A stretch of DNA of 64,000 nucleotides from Phellopilus nigrolimitatus (GCA_021029095.1 JAJOHG010000010.1:620001-684000); one strand, 5' to 3'; counted from the first letter of the stretch, positions 1 through 9,690 are shown. The notes: a model not told the origin generated them from the letters alone. Numbers and translations are program-made.

Positions 1-2580
1 TGCAATCAATTCCAAAGTTTTCCAATTTCCTGGATGTCCTGCTACTACCGAATCGTGATGTAGTTTGACAATTTCTCTCCTGATCTGACCATCCTTTGGG
101 ACATACACCTTTCCTCGATATAGGATTAAGCCTTGCTCCTCTTCCCATTCTTCGCCTCTCAACCTCTTTGTCCCTGACTTCCGCAATTCATCTGCCGCCT
201 TCACCACCGCCTCATCCCAATCCTTTGCCTTCCTAATCTTCGTCAACAACTCTTTCTCTTCTCCATCTAACAAGACATGACCCTGTTGAGTCGCTTTGAT
301 TTTGAAAAATTCTGGTTTCAACAAGACTACGTTTTTATTGTCATTCTCCACCCCCTCTTTAAGGTCCGAACGTCTCGAGAGGGAATCAGTCTTTTCCATT
401 GTTTTGCCAGGTTTATGAAGAATTACAAAATCAAAGCGAGACAGGTAGAGGGACCAACGAGCTTGTCGACGATTAAGGTTTTTCGCCTTCATGAAGTATT
501 CCAAATTCTTGTGATCAGTCCATATTTCAAATTTATGGGTTGAGCCTTCCAAATGGTGGCGCCATGCTTCAAGCGCTCGCATAATGCCCAATAATTCTTT
601 GTCATGAACGTCATAGTTCCTTTCCACATCACTGAGCGATTTGGACAAATATGCGCACGGTCTCCATAATCCATCGTCACATTTCATGGAGAGTACTGCT
701 CCTGTCGCAAAGTCTGATGCATCCGATTCAACACGTAATTCATTTCGTGGATCAGGAATAACAAGAACTGGTTGTTCACAGAAACGTGTCTTCAACTCGT
801 CAAATGCCTTTTGTTCTCTTTCTCCCCATTCCCAAGAGTTTTCTTTCTTTTTCAAATCGTTCAAAGGCCTGGTGATTTTTGCAAAATCTTTGACGAAGCG
901 ACGATAGAAATTTGCAAAACCTAAGAACGATTCAACGTCTCTGACTTTCTTGGGAACTGGCCAGTCTTTTACTGCTTCCACCTTCTCCTTCATCATGCTG
1001 ACCTCGCCATTTCTGATTATCATCCCCAAAAATTCCACTTCCTCGACTCCAAACACACACTTTTCGGGTTTTAGGAATAGATCATTTTCGCGAAGTCGTT
1101 TTAAGATCTCTTTGACAATGCGATCATTCTCCTCCATGGTCTTTGTAAAAACCAATATATCGTCGATGTAGATCACAACAACTCCCTCGATCATGAGATC
1201 ATTGAAGATATCGTTCATCATATTTTGGAACGTGCTTGGTGCATTGCACAATCCAAAGGTCATGACTAATGGTTCATACGCTCCCCTACTCGTTGCAAAG
1301 GCTGCCTTCCACTCGTCTCCTTCCTTGATTCGAACATTGTGATAACCCCATCGCAAATCCATCTTAGAGAAGTACTTGGCCCCTTTAAGCTTATCAATAA
1401 TTTCTGAGATCAAGGGAAGCGGGTACGCATTTTTGACAGTTCCTGAATTTAGGTACCGGTGATCTGTAATCATTCTGCGCTTCCCATCCTTCTTATTGAT
1501 AAAGAAAATAGGCGATGTCATTGGCGATTTAGAGGGCCGGATATATCCCTTGGCTTCTTGTTCCTGAATGAAGCGTCCCACCTCTTCATCTTCGTCCTGA
1601 GATAATGGATAAACCTTCGACTTCTTGGGAACAAAATCAGGTTTCAGGTTTATCTCATGATCCCATGGTTTTCTGGTCGGAAGCCGTTCTGACGTCTTTT
1701 GATCAAACACGTCTAAGAACTCGTGAAACCTTTCTGGCACCAAGTCCTTCCAGACAGGTGGTTCCGCTTTCTTCCAGTTTAGAGGTTTGGGGTCAGGACC
1801 AGATCCATCTTTCTCATCAATATAGCGAAGCCAAAACATTTCTTCCACAATCTTCCTGTCCAACTCGTCATCCTCATCTTCCTCGTCTGCTATCAACTCA
1901 GGCATAGGCTTCAACCTCCGTATCTTTGCCTCTTCCTCTCGCTTCTCACGCCTCTGCATCGAATGGCAAGTTTTTGGGCATCGAGTTAACTTGACTTCCC
2001 CAGAGTTCCAGTCAATTTCCGGGTTATGTCTCTTTAACCATGGGTGACCAAGAATTACGGTTGTCTTTCCCAGGTTACAAACTTCAAAAGTTGCCTTCTC
2101 TCGATGTTCGCTAAACTGCACAATCAGATCTACCTCCTCTTCTATCGATCCTCCTTGATTCTTGGTGCCATCAACATTGTAAACCGGTATACTCCGTGTA
2201 AGTTTACGTGTTTTCAGGCGATTTGCTTTAACAAATTCGGTATCGATGAAGAGGCCAGTAGCGCCACTGTCTAACAATGCTTCTACGTCCAACCTTTCAT
2301 TGGTGTCACTAGTCTGCAGTGTGATGCGTATAGCGACATGGCGATTGTTGGTTGATCGAATGAACTTCTTATCTCCTTTTTCTTCCTTTCCTGATGATGA
2401 ATCTGGACCAGAATATATATTGGAATGGGGAATTAAGCACGCCCTTTTGGCGCCGAGCTCCGAACCAGTCAGAGACCCCCCTGAACCTTTACAATCTAAT
2501 ATTACATCATCATCAAGAGAAGAAAATCGATTCTGAGTCACAAGCGGGAGATTGTTCACTTGGACTCGCTTTGAAAACCC
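1..2580 (-). CDS. Ty3/gypsy retrotransposon Pol polyprotein, partial (runs off the left edge)
   Basis: Reading the minus strand leftwards from the end of gag gives a continuous Pol frame in family order. An aspartic protease (DSGATG, near 2270) comes first. Reverse transcriptase follows, with the F/YIDDIL catalytic box near 1165 and a DHRYLNS segment near 1465. RNase H comes next (ESDASDFATGAVL near 720, WTDHKNLEYF near 510). The zinc-binding start of integrase (HHD...GHPGNWKT) lies at the very edge. The integrase catalytic core, the 3' LTR and the target-site duplication lie outside the window. I saw no in-frame stop in the stretches I translated, so the element may be recent. Pol lies in the -1 frame relative to gag. 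The order PR-RT-RH-IN identifies the Ty3/gypsy (Metaviridae-like) group rather than Copia. Confidence 0.9.
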
Positions 2581-3734
2581 TGCTCCTTAGCTTTCGCCTC
2601 CAGAGCCTCCTTATCCTTCTGCGCAGCAGCCTCCTGAGCAAAATAGTCACGCATCTGGTCATACGTCATCGCCCTGACATCGAGGCCAACCTTGCAGTCC
2701 CTCGCATAATGTCCAAGACGACCGCACTTGAAACACTTCACTGGTGGTCTCCGGCCTGTCCGGTCCACATCCATAGCATTAGGGTCTTTTGGCGCTCCCG
2801 TAGTCGACGTCCCAGACGCACCCGGCTGAGCCCTACCCTGTCCATAATTTCCATAATTTGATTGTACCTGCACCTGTGGTTGCTGATACGTCCTTGGCTG
2901 ATTCTGTGTCTGCGTCGCCTTCCCTGCATTCGTCTGCTGTGCTGGAGCTACCCGCTTTTGCTCCGTTGCACCACGACGATAGGCTTCGCCCTCCCTCCAC
3001 TGTCGGTCGAGTCGCTGTGCCCATTCGTACCATCCATTGATGCCGTGGTGACGTGAAAGAGTGGTTGGCATCGTCGGTAGTGCGTACATACGCGCAAGTA
3101 GCTGACCATTAATTTTCTTTTTGAAGACTTCAATCAAAGCAGCGTCATTGTAACCCGTGCGCGAAGCGACATCCTGAAACTTTACCACGAATGCGTCCAT
3201 GGTGTCCTTCCCTTGATGCATGTTGTCCAGCTTGGAGATGGCTGTGGCAACCGGGTTGGGATCACCAAATCGCTCCTTGAAGTCCGTCACAAACTCCTCG
3301 TATGTGTAATAGACGCTCTGCGCGTGTATCCTCTTCCACTCCTGCACCATCTCTCCTCGCATGTATGACAGCGCAAATTTGACACGCGACCCCACATCTG
3401 GGAATTCAGCCGCATGTGTCTCCTGGTAGATCCGAACTTCTAACAACCACCCCTCAGATTCCTCCTGATTTCCTTCAAAGTACGACGGTGGAGCCACCTT
3501 TGGCATTTTGGGTGAAGGAGCCGCCGCCGCTGGTGCTGGCATGATTACGGGTGGTGGATGAGGGGCTGCAGCCAGGTTGGTTACAGTTTGGGTGAGGTGT
3601 GCAACGTTCCCTCCCAAGGCCTGCACCTGGTGCGTCAACATGCCGATAAGGTGCAGCAAGTCCTGGGTGGTTGGGGGTGGTGGCTGTTGCTGCGCCTGCT
3701 GCCCCTCTATGTCGACAAAAGGTGGTTGATCCAT
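2556..3734 (-). CDS. Ty3/gypsy retrotransposon Gag protein with CCHC zinc knuckle
   Basis: This 392-residue protein has a Gln/Pro-rich N-terminus and a helical capsid-like region of the retrotrans_gag type (WLLEVRIYQETH ... EFVTDFKERFGDP ... FVVKFQDVASRTGY, residues about 95-200). A basic, Gln-rich linker follows, then one CCHC knuckle (CFKCGRLGHYARDC, about residue 330). Gag forms the particle that packages the element RNA, and the knuckle binds nucleic acid. The start at 3734 is the first ATG after the primer-binding site and gives the full N-terminus. The frame stops at 2556-2558. Pol continues in the -1 frame from the overlap, so Gag is probably made in excess over Gag-Pol. Confidence 0.9.
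   Translation of the reverse strand: MDQPPFVDIEGQQAQQQPPPPTTQDLLHLIGMLTHQVQALGGNVAHLTQTVTNLAAAPHPPPVIMPAPAAAAPSPKMPKVAPPSYFEGNQEESEGWLLEVRIYQETHAAEFPDVGSRVKFALSYMRGEMVQEWKRIHAQSVYYTYEEFVTDFKERFGDPNPVATAISKLDNMHQGKDTMDAFVVKFQDVASRTGYNDAALIEVFKKKINGQLLARMYALPTMPTTLSRHHGINGWYEWAQRLDRQWREGEAYRRGATEQKRVAPAQQTNAGKATQTQNQPRTYQQPQVQVQSNYGNYGQGRAQPGASGTSTTGAPKDPNAMDVDRTGRRPPVKCFKCGRLGHYARDCKVGLDVRAMTYDQMRDYFAQEAAAQKDKEALEAKAKEQGFQSESK
2574..2580 (-). promoter_or_regulatory. Candidate -1 frameshift slippery heptamer at the gag-pol junction
   Basis: Seven codons before the gag stop the minus strand reads G GGT TTT in the gag frame, an X XXY YYZ heptamer. Slipping back one base gives GGG TTT TCA AAG, which is exactly the open pol frame. 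The known family of such sites includes GGGUUUA of the yeast L-A virus. The heptamer and frame relation are seen directly; its use as a frameshift site is inferred. I did not model a downstream pseudoknot. Confidence 0.5.
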
Positions 3735-3893
3735 CGCGGTGACTAACTATCAACGAAATATGTTTCGGTAGATAATTCTACTGACTACGGCACCGCAACA
3801 CACACTTCAGCAGTTGCACGAGAGGGCTACGACGTGGTGTTCGCCTGTCCCTTACTACTCGTGGAGGGATTGTCCTCAGTAGCTTAGCTTAAG

Positions 3894-3905
3894 CCTGCGC
3901 TACCA
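3894..3905 (-). other. Retrotransposon primer-binding site
   Basis: On the minus strand TGGTAGCGCAGG lies between the LTR and gag. It begins with TGG, complementary to the CCA end of a tRNA. The first nine bases match the start of the initiator-Met primer site used by Ty elements of yeast. Its position marks the inner end of the 5' LTR. The exact tRNA cannot be named without the genome's tRNA set. Confidence 0.55.
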
Positions 3906-4681
3906 ACAGTTCACCAAGAGTGCAAAGGATGGTTTAATAAAGAACGGAATTGAAAGTGAATACGCGGCGAGTCGGTAGTGGAACCAGACACTCTGATTTC
4001 CGCGTATGTGGGAGTATGGGGGGTTTCCTATCAAAAAGCCGAGCGTCGATCAAGGGATCAACGACGGTAAGGACGAGGTAGCGGGAACCGAAGATGAGGG
4101 AGTTCTTGATAGTGGTGGCGTTGAAGGTAGAAGAGGGAAAGTCGATGGGTGTGTCGGAAGTGCTGTTCAGGGCGAAGGTGATGTCCTCGAGGCCGAAGGT
4201 TGTACCTCTCTGAACGCACGCGTCGAGTGTGAGGTGAAATTGTGAAGTGGTGAAAACAGGCCGCCGCAACGTGTCGCGACGACAAGGCAAGAGTTATAGA
4301 GATGAGGGCGAGTTAGAGATGAGAGGAATGTTTGGAGAATGCGCAATGAGGATAGAATCGAGTTCTACTGTTAGAGCACACCACAAACCAAAAGGCTGAG
4401 GCGCAATACTCCAAAGCACAAGACGACAAGAGAGAGAATGCTAAGCTGACTTAGAAAGGGATCACACTTTGTGGTGGAGATTCTAAGAGAACTCGATTGA
4501 GCCTCCCAGATGTTTATTGCCTCTTTATATACTAAAACCTAGTGCGCACAGACCAAGCAGTACACTACCTAATATAGTTACATTAGTGGAGCGAGTGGAG
4601 CTAATGACGTCATAGATGATGTCACTGTCGATGATGTCACTATGATGTCATGGTCTAGACTATGATGTCATGATGACGTCA
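3906..4681 (-). repeat. 5' LTR of the Ty3/gypsy element (boundaries approximate)
   Basis: The region upstream of the primer site holds no conserved coding sequence. It has promoter features on the minus strand: TATATAAAG at 4531-4523 and, upstream of it, a cluster of six TGAYGTCA sites. I place the outer edge at 4681, where the minus strand begins TG and unrelated sequence starts. The inner edge lies within about 20 nt of 3906. The second LTR is off-window, so neither edge can be confirmed by repeat alignment, and the target duplication cannot be scored. Confidence 0.55.
4605..4681 (-). promoter_or_regulatory. Array of six CRE/ATF-like TGAYGTCA sites in the LTR U3
   Basis: Perfect TGACGTCA palindromes lie at 4605-4612 and 4674-4681. 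Four TGATGTCA variants lie between them at 4617-4624, 4632-4639, 4643-4650 and 4663-4670. TGACGTCA is the bZIP ATF/CREB-type site, bound in fungi by stress regulators such as Atf1/AtfA. The array sits just upstream of the LTR TATA box, where enhancer sites are expected. Binding and stress control are inferred. Confidence 0.55.
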
Positions 4682-4789
4682 GTGTAGAACGCTCTAGGCA
4701 ATCATGTGACTCTAAATACTGAGAGGCCGCAAGTTCAAGACAAGGTAAGGGAAAATTAAAATACGTGTCATAACAAACACAAACTCGCA

Positions 4790-4996
4790 ATGAAGAAACT
4801 TGATACGGAGGCATCACAGGCAGGGTCGTCGCAGGTGCGCACAGGCCATAGTTATGCAGCTGATTTGTCTTCGCACAGTGGGCAGTCGACACCACTTTCC
4901 GCTTCTACACCTTCTGGTTCACTTGGCCCGGAATCTTTCCCTGACGAGCTCGAACCTTCCACGGACATGCTTCCTGCTTTGGGTGATGTTTTCTAG
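4790..4996 (+). pseudogene. Possible 3' terminal exon remnant of an unidentified host gene
   Basis: An open frame of 68 codons ends at a stop at 4994-4996. It has a Ser/Thr/Pro-rich, low-complexity but coding-like composition (SGQSTPLSASTPSGSLGPES, then a Leu/Pro/Asp-rich end). I do not recognise a family. It starts about 110 bp to the right of the retrotransposon edge and has no upstream exon. It could therefore be the last exon of a gene cut off by the insertion, or simply chance. Confidence 0.2.
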
Positions 4997-5868
4997 CTCA
5001 ATGTAGAGGATGTATCGTTATTTCATTTATTTGCTATACAATATTTCCATTAAATGTTTGAAGCAGACACTACAAAGAATGAGAGGACTGTGCCGCGCGC
5101 CTTGGTTACAGCTACACGTCGTTGCATCTATCCGTTGCATCTATCAAGCCATCCAACGCCGTTCAGGACTAGACTGCTTGTACACTCTTGCAGATTATGG
5201 CCTTGCATACTGTGGATCACTTCTGCACGGGTATGCTTGATATTGCGAAGTACAGTCACTATGCGTCTGTGTGTTTAACATTTTGCGTCCGGATTCACAT
5301 TGCAAATCCGTCGCCATGCAAATTTTGTCGCACACATGTAGGCATTGGCGGCGGCGTCGACAATCGTTTCAAGCCTGCAACTCGACTGTAGTGCCAGTCT
5401 GCGCTTGCGTGGCGTACGGTGGATGTGTGGGCGCGCGCGCGCGGGGGGGGTTCGGGGCGGCACCAACAGGTTGACAGTCGACAGGTCCGAGGGCGGCGTC
5501 GTGTCACTGGTTGCCGTGCTGTTCCTGCACTCATGTCCAACTACGCAACTACGACCACCCCGGTACATCGATGTCCTTCCATGCCTCTACCAATATTCAA
5601 TATTAGATGTATGTTTTCAGTATTCGTTTTTTAATGGCCAACCGTCCAAATGTCTCTTGAGGTCAGCTTAGTAATTACAGACTTTCGGATCTGCATGCCG
5701 ATCCTTCTGGCTTATGTCATTGAAAGTGAATAATATTCCCCCTGATTTAACTCAGGATTTCTACATTGCTAAGAAATTCTAAACACAAGGATATGTTAAT
5801 ATGCATCCCAGCTATCAGTTGGCAGCTTTATTTCATATCTCTGCTCCTTTGTTCTAGATTAATACACG
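4997..5868. other. Stretch with no supportable gene
   Basis: Short overlapping frames on both strands around 5270-5670 lack conserved motifs. The composition is locally biased, with an alternating GC tract and a G-run near 5430-5450. I see no gene, RNA or element here. Confidence 0.5.
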
Positions 5869-5938
5869 GAAACATATAGATGACAAATCATAAAGCTCTT
5901 GCCCAATAGAGCTTCATGATTTGTCATCTGTATGTTTC
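5869..5938. repeat. Long near-perfect hairpin at the edge of the gene-fragment block
   Basis: The arms 5869-5899 and 5908-5938 are inverted copies of 31 nt differing at only two positions, with a loop of about 8 nt. The left arm begins GAAACATATAGATGACAAAT. The hairpin lies directly before the block of captured host gene pieces, so it could be a terminal or foldback structure of a mobile element. It could also be the stem of an independent small element. No target duplication was identified. Confidence 0.6.
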
Positions 5939-5991
5939 TTTACCGACAGCGCGTCAAACAGCTGCCCTACTATCACGATGCGCCCCAGTCC

Positions 5992-6313
5992 ATGCCGACC
6001 CACCTCTCCAAGACCCGCAAGCATCGTGGACATGTCTCGGCCGGTCAAGGTCGTGTGGGCAAGCACCGCAAGCATCCAGGAGGTCGTGGTCTCGCCGGTG
6101 GTCAGCACCACCACCAGTACGTTTCCTCCCCCTCCAATCTCTTCGTAACTTCGGGGAAACTCACAGAACACTGTATGCAGTACAAACTTTGACAAGTACC
6201 ATCCTGGTTACTTCGGTAAGGTTGGTATACGTCACTTCCAATACACGCGCAACGCGCACCTGGAATCGCACCATCAACGTCGAGCAACAGGCGTCTTTTG
6301 TTTCTGTACGTTC
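5992..6313 (+). pseudogene. RPL28: Ribosomal protein uL15 (yeast L28) 5' fragment, frameshifted
   Basis: From ATG 5992 the sequence encodes the very conserved N-terminus of cytosolic uL15 ([20 protein letters not shown], then [14 protein letters not shown]). An intact-looking intron begins GTACGT near 6119 and ends at an AG near 6181. The sequence resumes as [19 protein letters not shown]. After TRNAH an extra base shifts the frame: the next family residues (W.RTINV) are readable only in the next frame. The C-terminal half is absent. The kept intron shows that this is a DNA-level copy, not a retrocopy. A complete functional uL15 gene must exist elsewhere. Confidence 0.8.
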
Positions 6314-6367
6314 TGCTCGATCATTCACAAACTCCTTGATTAATGACGGGTTTCTTTCTTCGAAGTT

Positions 6368-6511
6368 GAGGTGATACAGCCAAGTCTACGCTGGCTGCTT
6401 CTTACTGTCCCGATCGATGCGCTCATCGCGCTCAACCTGCTCGGGCAGTACTACCTCGCGTGCTCCGTGTCTCCCGGGCTTCGTCGACGAACAGCCTCGG
6501 ACAGAGGGTAA
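6368..6511 (+). pseudogene. Fragment resembling a DHHC palmitoyltransferase N-terminal membrane region
   Basis: The frame reads a hydrophobic helix (LRWLLLTVPIDALIALNLLG) followed by QYYLACSV. After one extra base, the neighbouring frame reads PGFVDEQPR. Fungal DHHC acyltransferases carry a similar (N)YYxACxxxPG segment after the second membrane helix. The zinc-finger DHHC core is not present. The frame break and missing core mark it as a fragment. The family assignment rests on a short motif and is tentative. Confidence 0.4.
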
Positions 6512-6523
6512 GAGTCCGTTTTA

Positions 6524-6721
6524 ATGTTCAGGTCACCGCCATCGCGCTCAGGTTCATATACACCAAGCCTCGACGCGTACACCATGCGTCAGTACGTTCC
6601 CGGGAACCCGAAGGACCCGCTTGATGCTCAGGTCGCCGCCGTTGCGAACGCGCTCCCTCACGGACTCATAATCGAGCACGTCGCTGCCATCAGTTCTGGG
6701 GGACACGCAGACGGTATGTAG
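6524..6721 (+). pseudogene. Short coding-like fragment, possibly from a GAR (Gas2-related) domain protein
   Basis: One frame reads a Ser/Pro-rich start and then LDAQVAAVANALPHGLIIEHV, followed by a GTATGT donor at 6715. A segment of the type VAxIxNxxPHGLxxERV is seen in fungal GAR-domain proteins that bind microtubules. Only about 60 residues remain and no neighbouring exon is found. It has the same orientation as the fragments on both sides. The family call is weak; the main support is its coding-like character within the fragment block. Confidence 0.3.
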
Positions 6722-6803
6722 CTCGCTTTTGCATGTGTGTTCGGCCTGCTTCCGTCTCTATGTATGTTCTTCCGCTCCTTTCTCTGCGTGGACTGAATGT
6801 TAG

Positions 6804-7196
6804 AACTTTTTCACCGTCATCAAAGCCGTTATCCTAGCCCATGCGGACAGCTCGTCAAGGGATGGCCAACATCAGTACGGACCCCCAGAGCGTGAGCTTC
6901 AAAACTTGTGAGTCTCTTCTTGTTGTACTGCATCATGTGTATTGTCCGCTCACTGTTCTACTTCTTCCCTAAGCTTATTTCTTCCACATGTGCTTCCGAA
7001 AGCTTCCATGAGACCCAAACCTCCTTTCGGGCCGCTTTGTGTGATTCTTTCAACACGCCGCTTGCGTTCGAGATTCTGCTGAAGCTCGTTTCGCGGACGA
7101 ACATTTATATCAACACACAAGGCCATATACCGGATGCCGAGGTTGTTGAATGCATAGCGCGCTGGGTCGGAAAAATGCTGCGTATGTTTGAGATTA
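6804..7196 (+). pseudogene. Cysteinyl-tRNA synthetase fragment (helical C-terminal part)
   Basis: After an AG acceptor at 6802-6803 the frame reads NFFTVIKAVILAHA, and later YGPPERELQNL before a GTGAGT donor at 6909. After an intron it continues HETQTSFRAALCDSFNTPLA, then LVSRTNIYIN and VECIARWVGKMLRMF. ALCDSFNTP and RTNxYIN are typical of the eukaryotic CysRS region that follows the catalytic domain. The catalytic HIGH and KMSKS parts are missing. The end runs into non-homologous sequence just before the transposase. Introns are kept, again pointing to capture of genomic DNA. Confidence 0.65.
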
Positions 7197-7245
7197 GGCC
7201 GCTGACGGCTGGAGTAAGATTGGTTAAGTTAATTACAAGAATATA

Positions 7246-9059
7246 TTAATCATCGCCGCTGGCATATCCAAGCTCGATTGCATTTTGCCGTGCTCGGCGT
7301 GCTTGTCTCCTGTCCTTAGCAGCAAACAGCTCACGTTTGAGCTCCTCCCGGCGTTTTTTTCCTGCAGTTAGTCTGGTTGACGCGGTCTGTGCATCAAATG
7401 GTCCAGCATCAACATCGGAGTCACCTGAGTCAGAGAGACCCTCTTGAATGAAGGGATCTTCCGTGTTGCTATCACTTGAATCCTCCCTCGCCTCTGCCTC
7501 GCATTGCATCGCAAAAGTATGGAGGACAACGCAGCCCAAAACCCAATATGTAGCGTAGCGATGTGTCTTTTCATCAACAATTTTGATGCGTAGGCCTTTG
7601 AGAGACTTGAAACGACCTTTAAGAAATCCGATCGCATGTTCTGACATGATGCGGATCATGGATAGGTGCATGTTGAATTCTTCATTCTCAGGGAGGTCTC
7701 GCAAAGGTTTCTTGTACGGAGCGACTAGCCATGTTTGAATCTGTAGTTGGGCAAGGTTAATTTCGGGCTAGCAACCAAAAGTGAGGCTTACCGGATAAGC
7801 AGAGTCGGCCCAGATGAATTCCTTCCCAACAAACAAACGTGCATGCTCCAAGTAAAATAGTGATTGCTCCCAGGCTGACGAGTCGTGTGCACTGCCGGTA
7901 TGACCATAACTTAAATCAATTATTCGTAGATTTGGCAGATTGACCACCTAAAGTAAATTAGAGCTTTGATTGAGAAGAAAGGAAGAAGAAGACGCACCTG
8001 AAAGTTTAAAGAATATCGGCTCTTCCGGTCGAAGTACGACTCACCGTACCAGTAAGGCCGGTGATAGAGCGTAACCAGAGTTCCATCGACCATGCACCAT
8101 CCGTCACGCCATGCTCGGCATGAGTGCTCCTCAACCCACTGCTTTGCTGCCTCCTTCTCCTCACTTGTCGGAAGTCGGATCGCATTGTCTCTGAATGGTT
8201 TCTTCAAAACTGCCCGCAGGACACGACGTGTTATACTCTCAACTGTGCCCTTGCCGATCCCTGCCCAGTCTGCAACCTTTGAAAGACTCATTGCGTTCCC
8301 ATAATGACCAAACCGATACAAAACGAGTCCAAGCTGGAAATCTACTGGCAGTTGCAACTTCTTGGAGTTATTGGTGAACTCACTGTCATCTCCAATCTCT
8401 TCCACAATGTGATCAAACGTAGCTGGAGATACTCGAAGATACTCACGAAATTTGGTGGAATCGTTATATCGAAGACGGTGGAGGATAAATGGTAAGCCTG
8501 GCGGCAGGCGATCATCGTTTTTCTTGTTTTTGCGCTCATTCTGGTAACGCATGTCATGCTCCTTTTGAATAAATTTGAAGGCCTGACCGAGCACGGATGA
8601 AGCTGATTGCCCACTCGGAGGTATACCAAAAGCATATTGTCCAGGATTTACACCAGTCCCTCCTTCATCATCAGCCTCATTACCACTGCCCGTTCCCTCA
8701 ACATCTGATAAGGACATGTCTGAGTCCGAGTCCGAGTCCGAGTTTGAGTTTGAGTCCGAGTCCGATTCCGAAGAACCCATTGGCACATTTGAACTAGAAC
8801 TGGAGCTTGAGCCTGAAGACGTTGAATCCACGCTCTGCAGGGCTGTATCGAGCTCATCCGACAGTAATTCAAGCTCAACCTTCAGTGAATTGTGGAGATT
8901 CCGGATGGAGGAATGAGGATGGTATACAGGATGTTGTGTAGCATGCACCCCTTGTTGTCGCTGTTTTCGCTTTTGCTTTTCTCGTAGGTACTGTCCGACC
9001 CCTTTGAGGACAGCCTTGACGCGCTGCGAGCGAGTCGTGACATTTCTGACTGAAGGCAT
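7246..9059 (-). CDS. PIF/Harbinger-type transposase (DDE_Tnp_4 nuclease)
   Basis: Three exons (9059-7998, 7947-7792, 7740-7246) with 50-nt and 51-nt introns join to 570 codons. The N-terminal third is basic and then acidic, with a Ser/Asp repeat (SDSDSNSNSDSDSDSD). The middle contains a helix-turn-helix-like region (VADWAGIGKGTVESITRRVL). The DDE nuclease follows: first Asp in MVDGTLVTLYHRP, second in YGHTGSAHDSSAW, WADSAYP downstream, and the Glu region in SEHAIGFLKGRFKSLKG. All catalytic landmarks are present, so the protein could be active. Harbinger elements usually also need a Myb-like partner protein, which I do not see nearby. The start at 9059 is the first in-frame ATG; its upstream region is duplicated. 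Confidence 0.85.
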
Positions 9060-9690
9060 TTGTATCGTAGGTGAAATCGGGGTGAAGGGACTGTATATGC
9101 ATTGCCTGTATTACAGAGTAAACTACATAAGAAATGACTAGTAGACTAATTTGTACACTTTGCAGTTACTTCGGATAATATATAAATTTTGGATCGTCCG
9201 TGGATCGCAACTTAGATCGCATTGGTCAGATATCAGCCGCGATCCAGACGGCGATCCAGAACTTTGGATCGCGTCTTGGATCACGTTTTGGATCGCCATA
9301 TCTGATGGTATACAGGATGTTGTGTAGCATGCACCCCTTGTTGTCGCTGTTTTCGCTTTTGCTTTTCTCGTAGGTACTGTCCGACCCCTTTGAGGACAGC
9401 CTTGACGCGCTGCGAGCGAGTCGTGACATTTCTGACTGAAGGCATTTGTATCGTAGGTGAAATCGGGGTGAAGGGACTGTATATGCATTGCCTGTATTAC
9501 AGAGTAAACTACATAAGAAATGACTAGTAGACTAATTTGTACACTTTGCAGTTACTTCGGATAATATATAAATTTTGGATCGTCCGTGGATCGCAACTTA
9601 GATCGCATTGGTCAGATATCAGCCGCGATCCAGACGGCGATCCAGAACTTTGGATCGCGTCTTGGATCACGTTTTGGATCGCCATATCTG
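8918..9690. repeat. 386-bp perfect tandem duplication over the transposase 5' end
   Basis: 8918-9303 is repeated at 9304-9689 with an offset of exactly 386 bp, and I found no difference between the units. Each unit holds the first ~47 transposase codons, its upstream region and a tract dense in GGATCGC/GATCCAG motifs (9192-9303 and 9578-9690). The outer copy of the coding start runs into the GATC-rich tract and cannot make transposase. The lack of divergence suggests a recent event or an assembly artefact. Confidence 0.9.

Noticed and set aside
3934..4290. Open frame of 118 codons on the minus strand inside the LTR region
   Set aside because: It lies in the R/U5 part of the LTR between promoter and primer site, has no motif and overlaps other chance frames.
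5275..5671. Overlapping open frames on both strands around 5300-5650
   Set aside because: They owe their length to local GC bias; there is no splice pattern or recognised motif.
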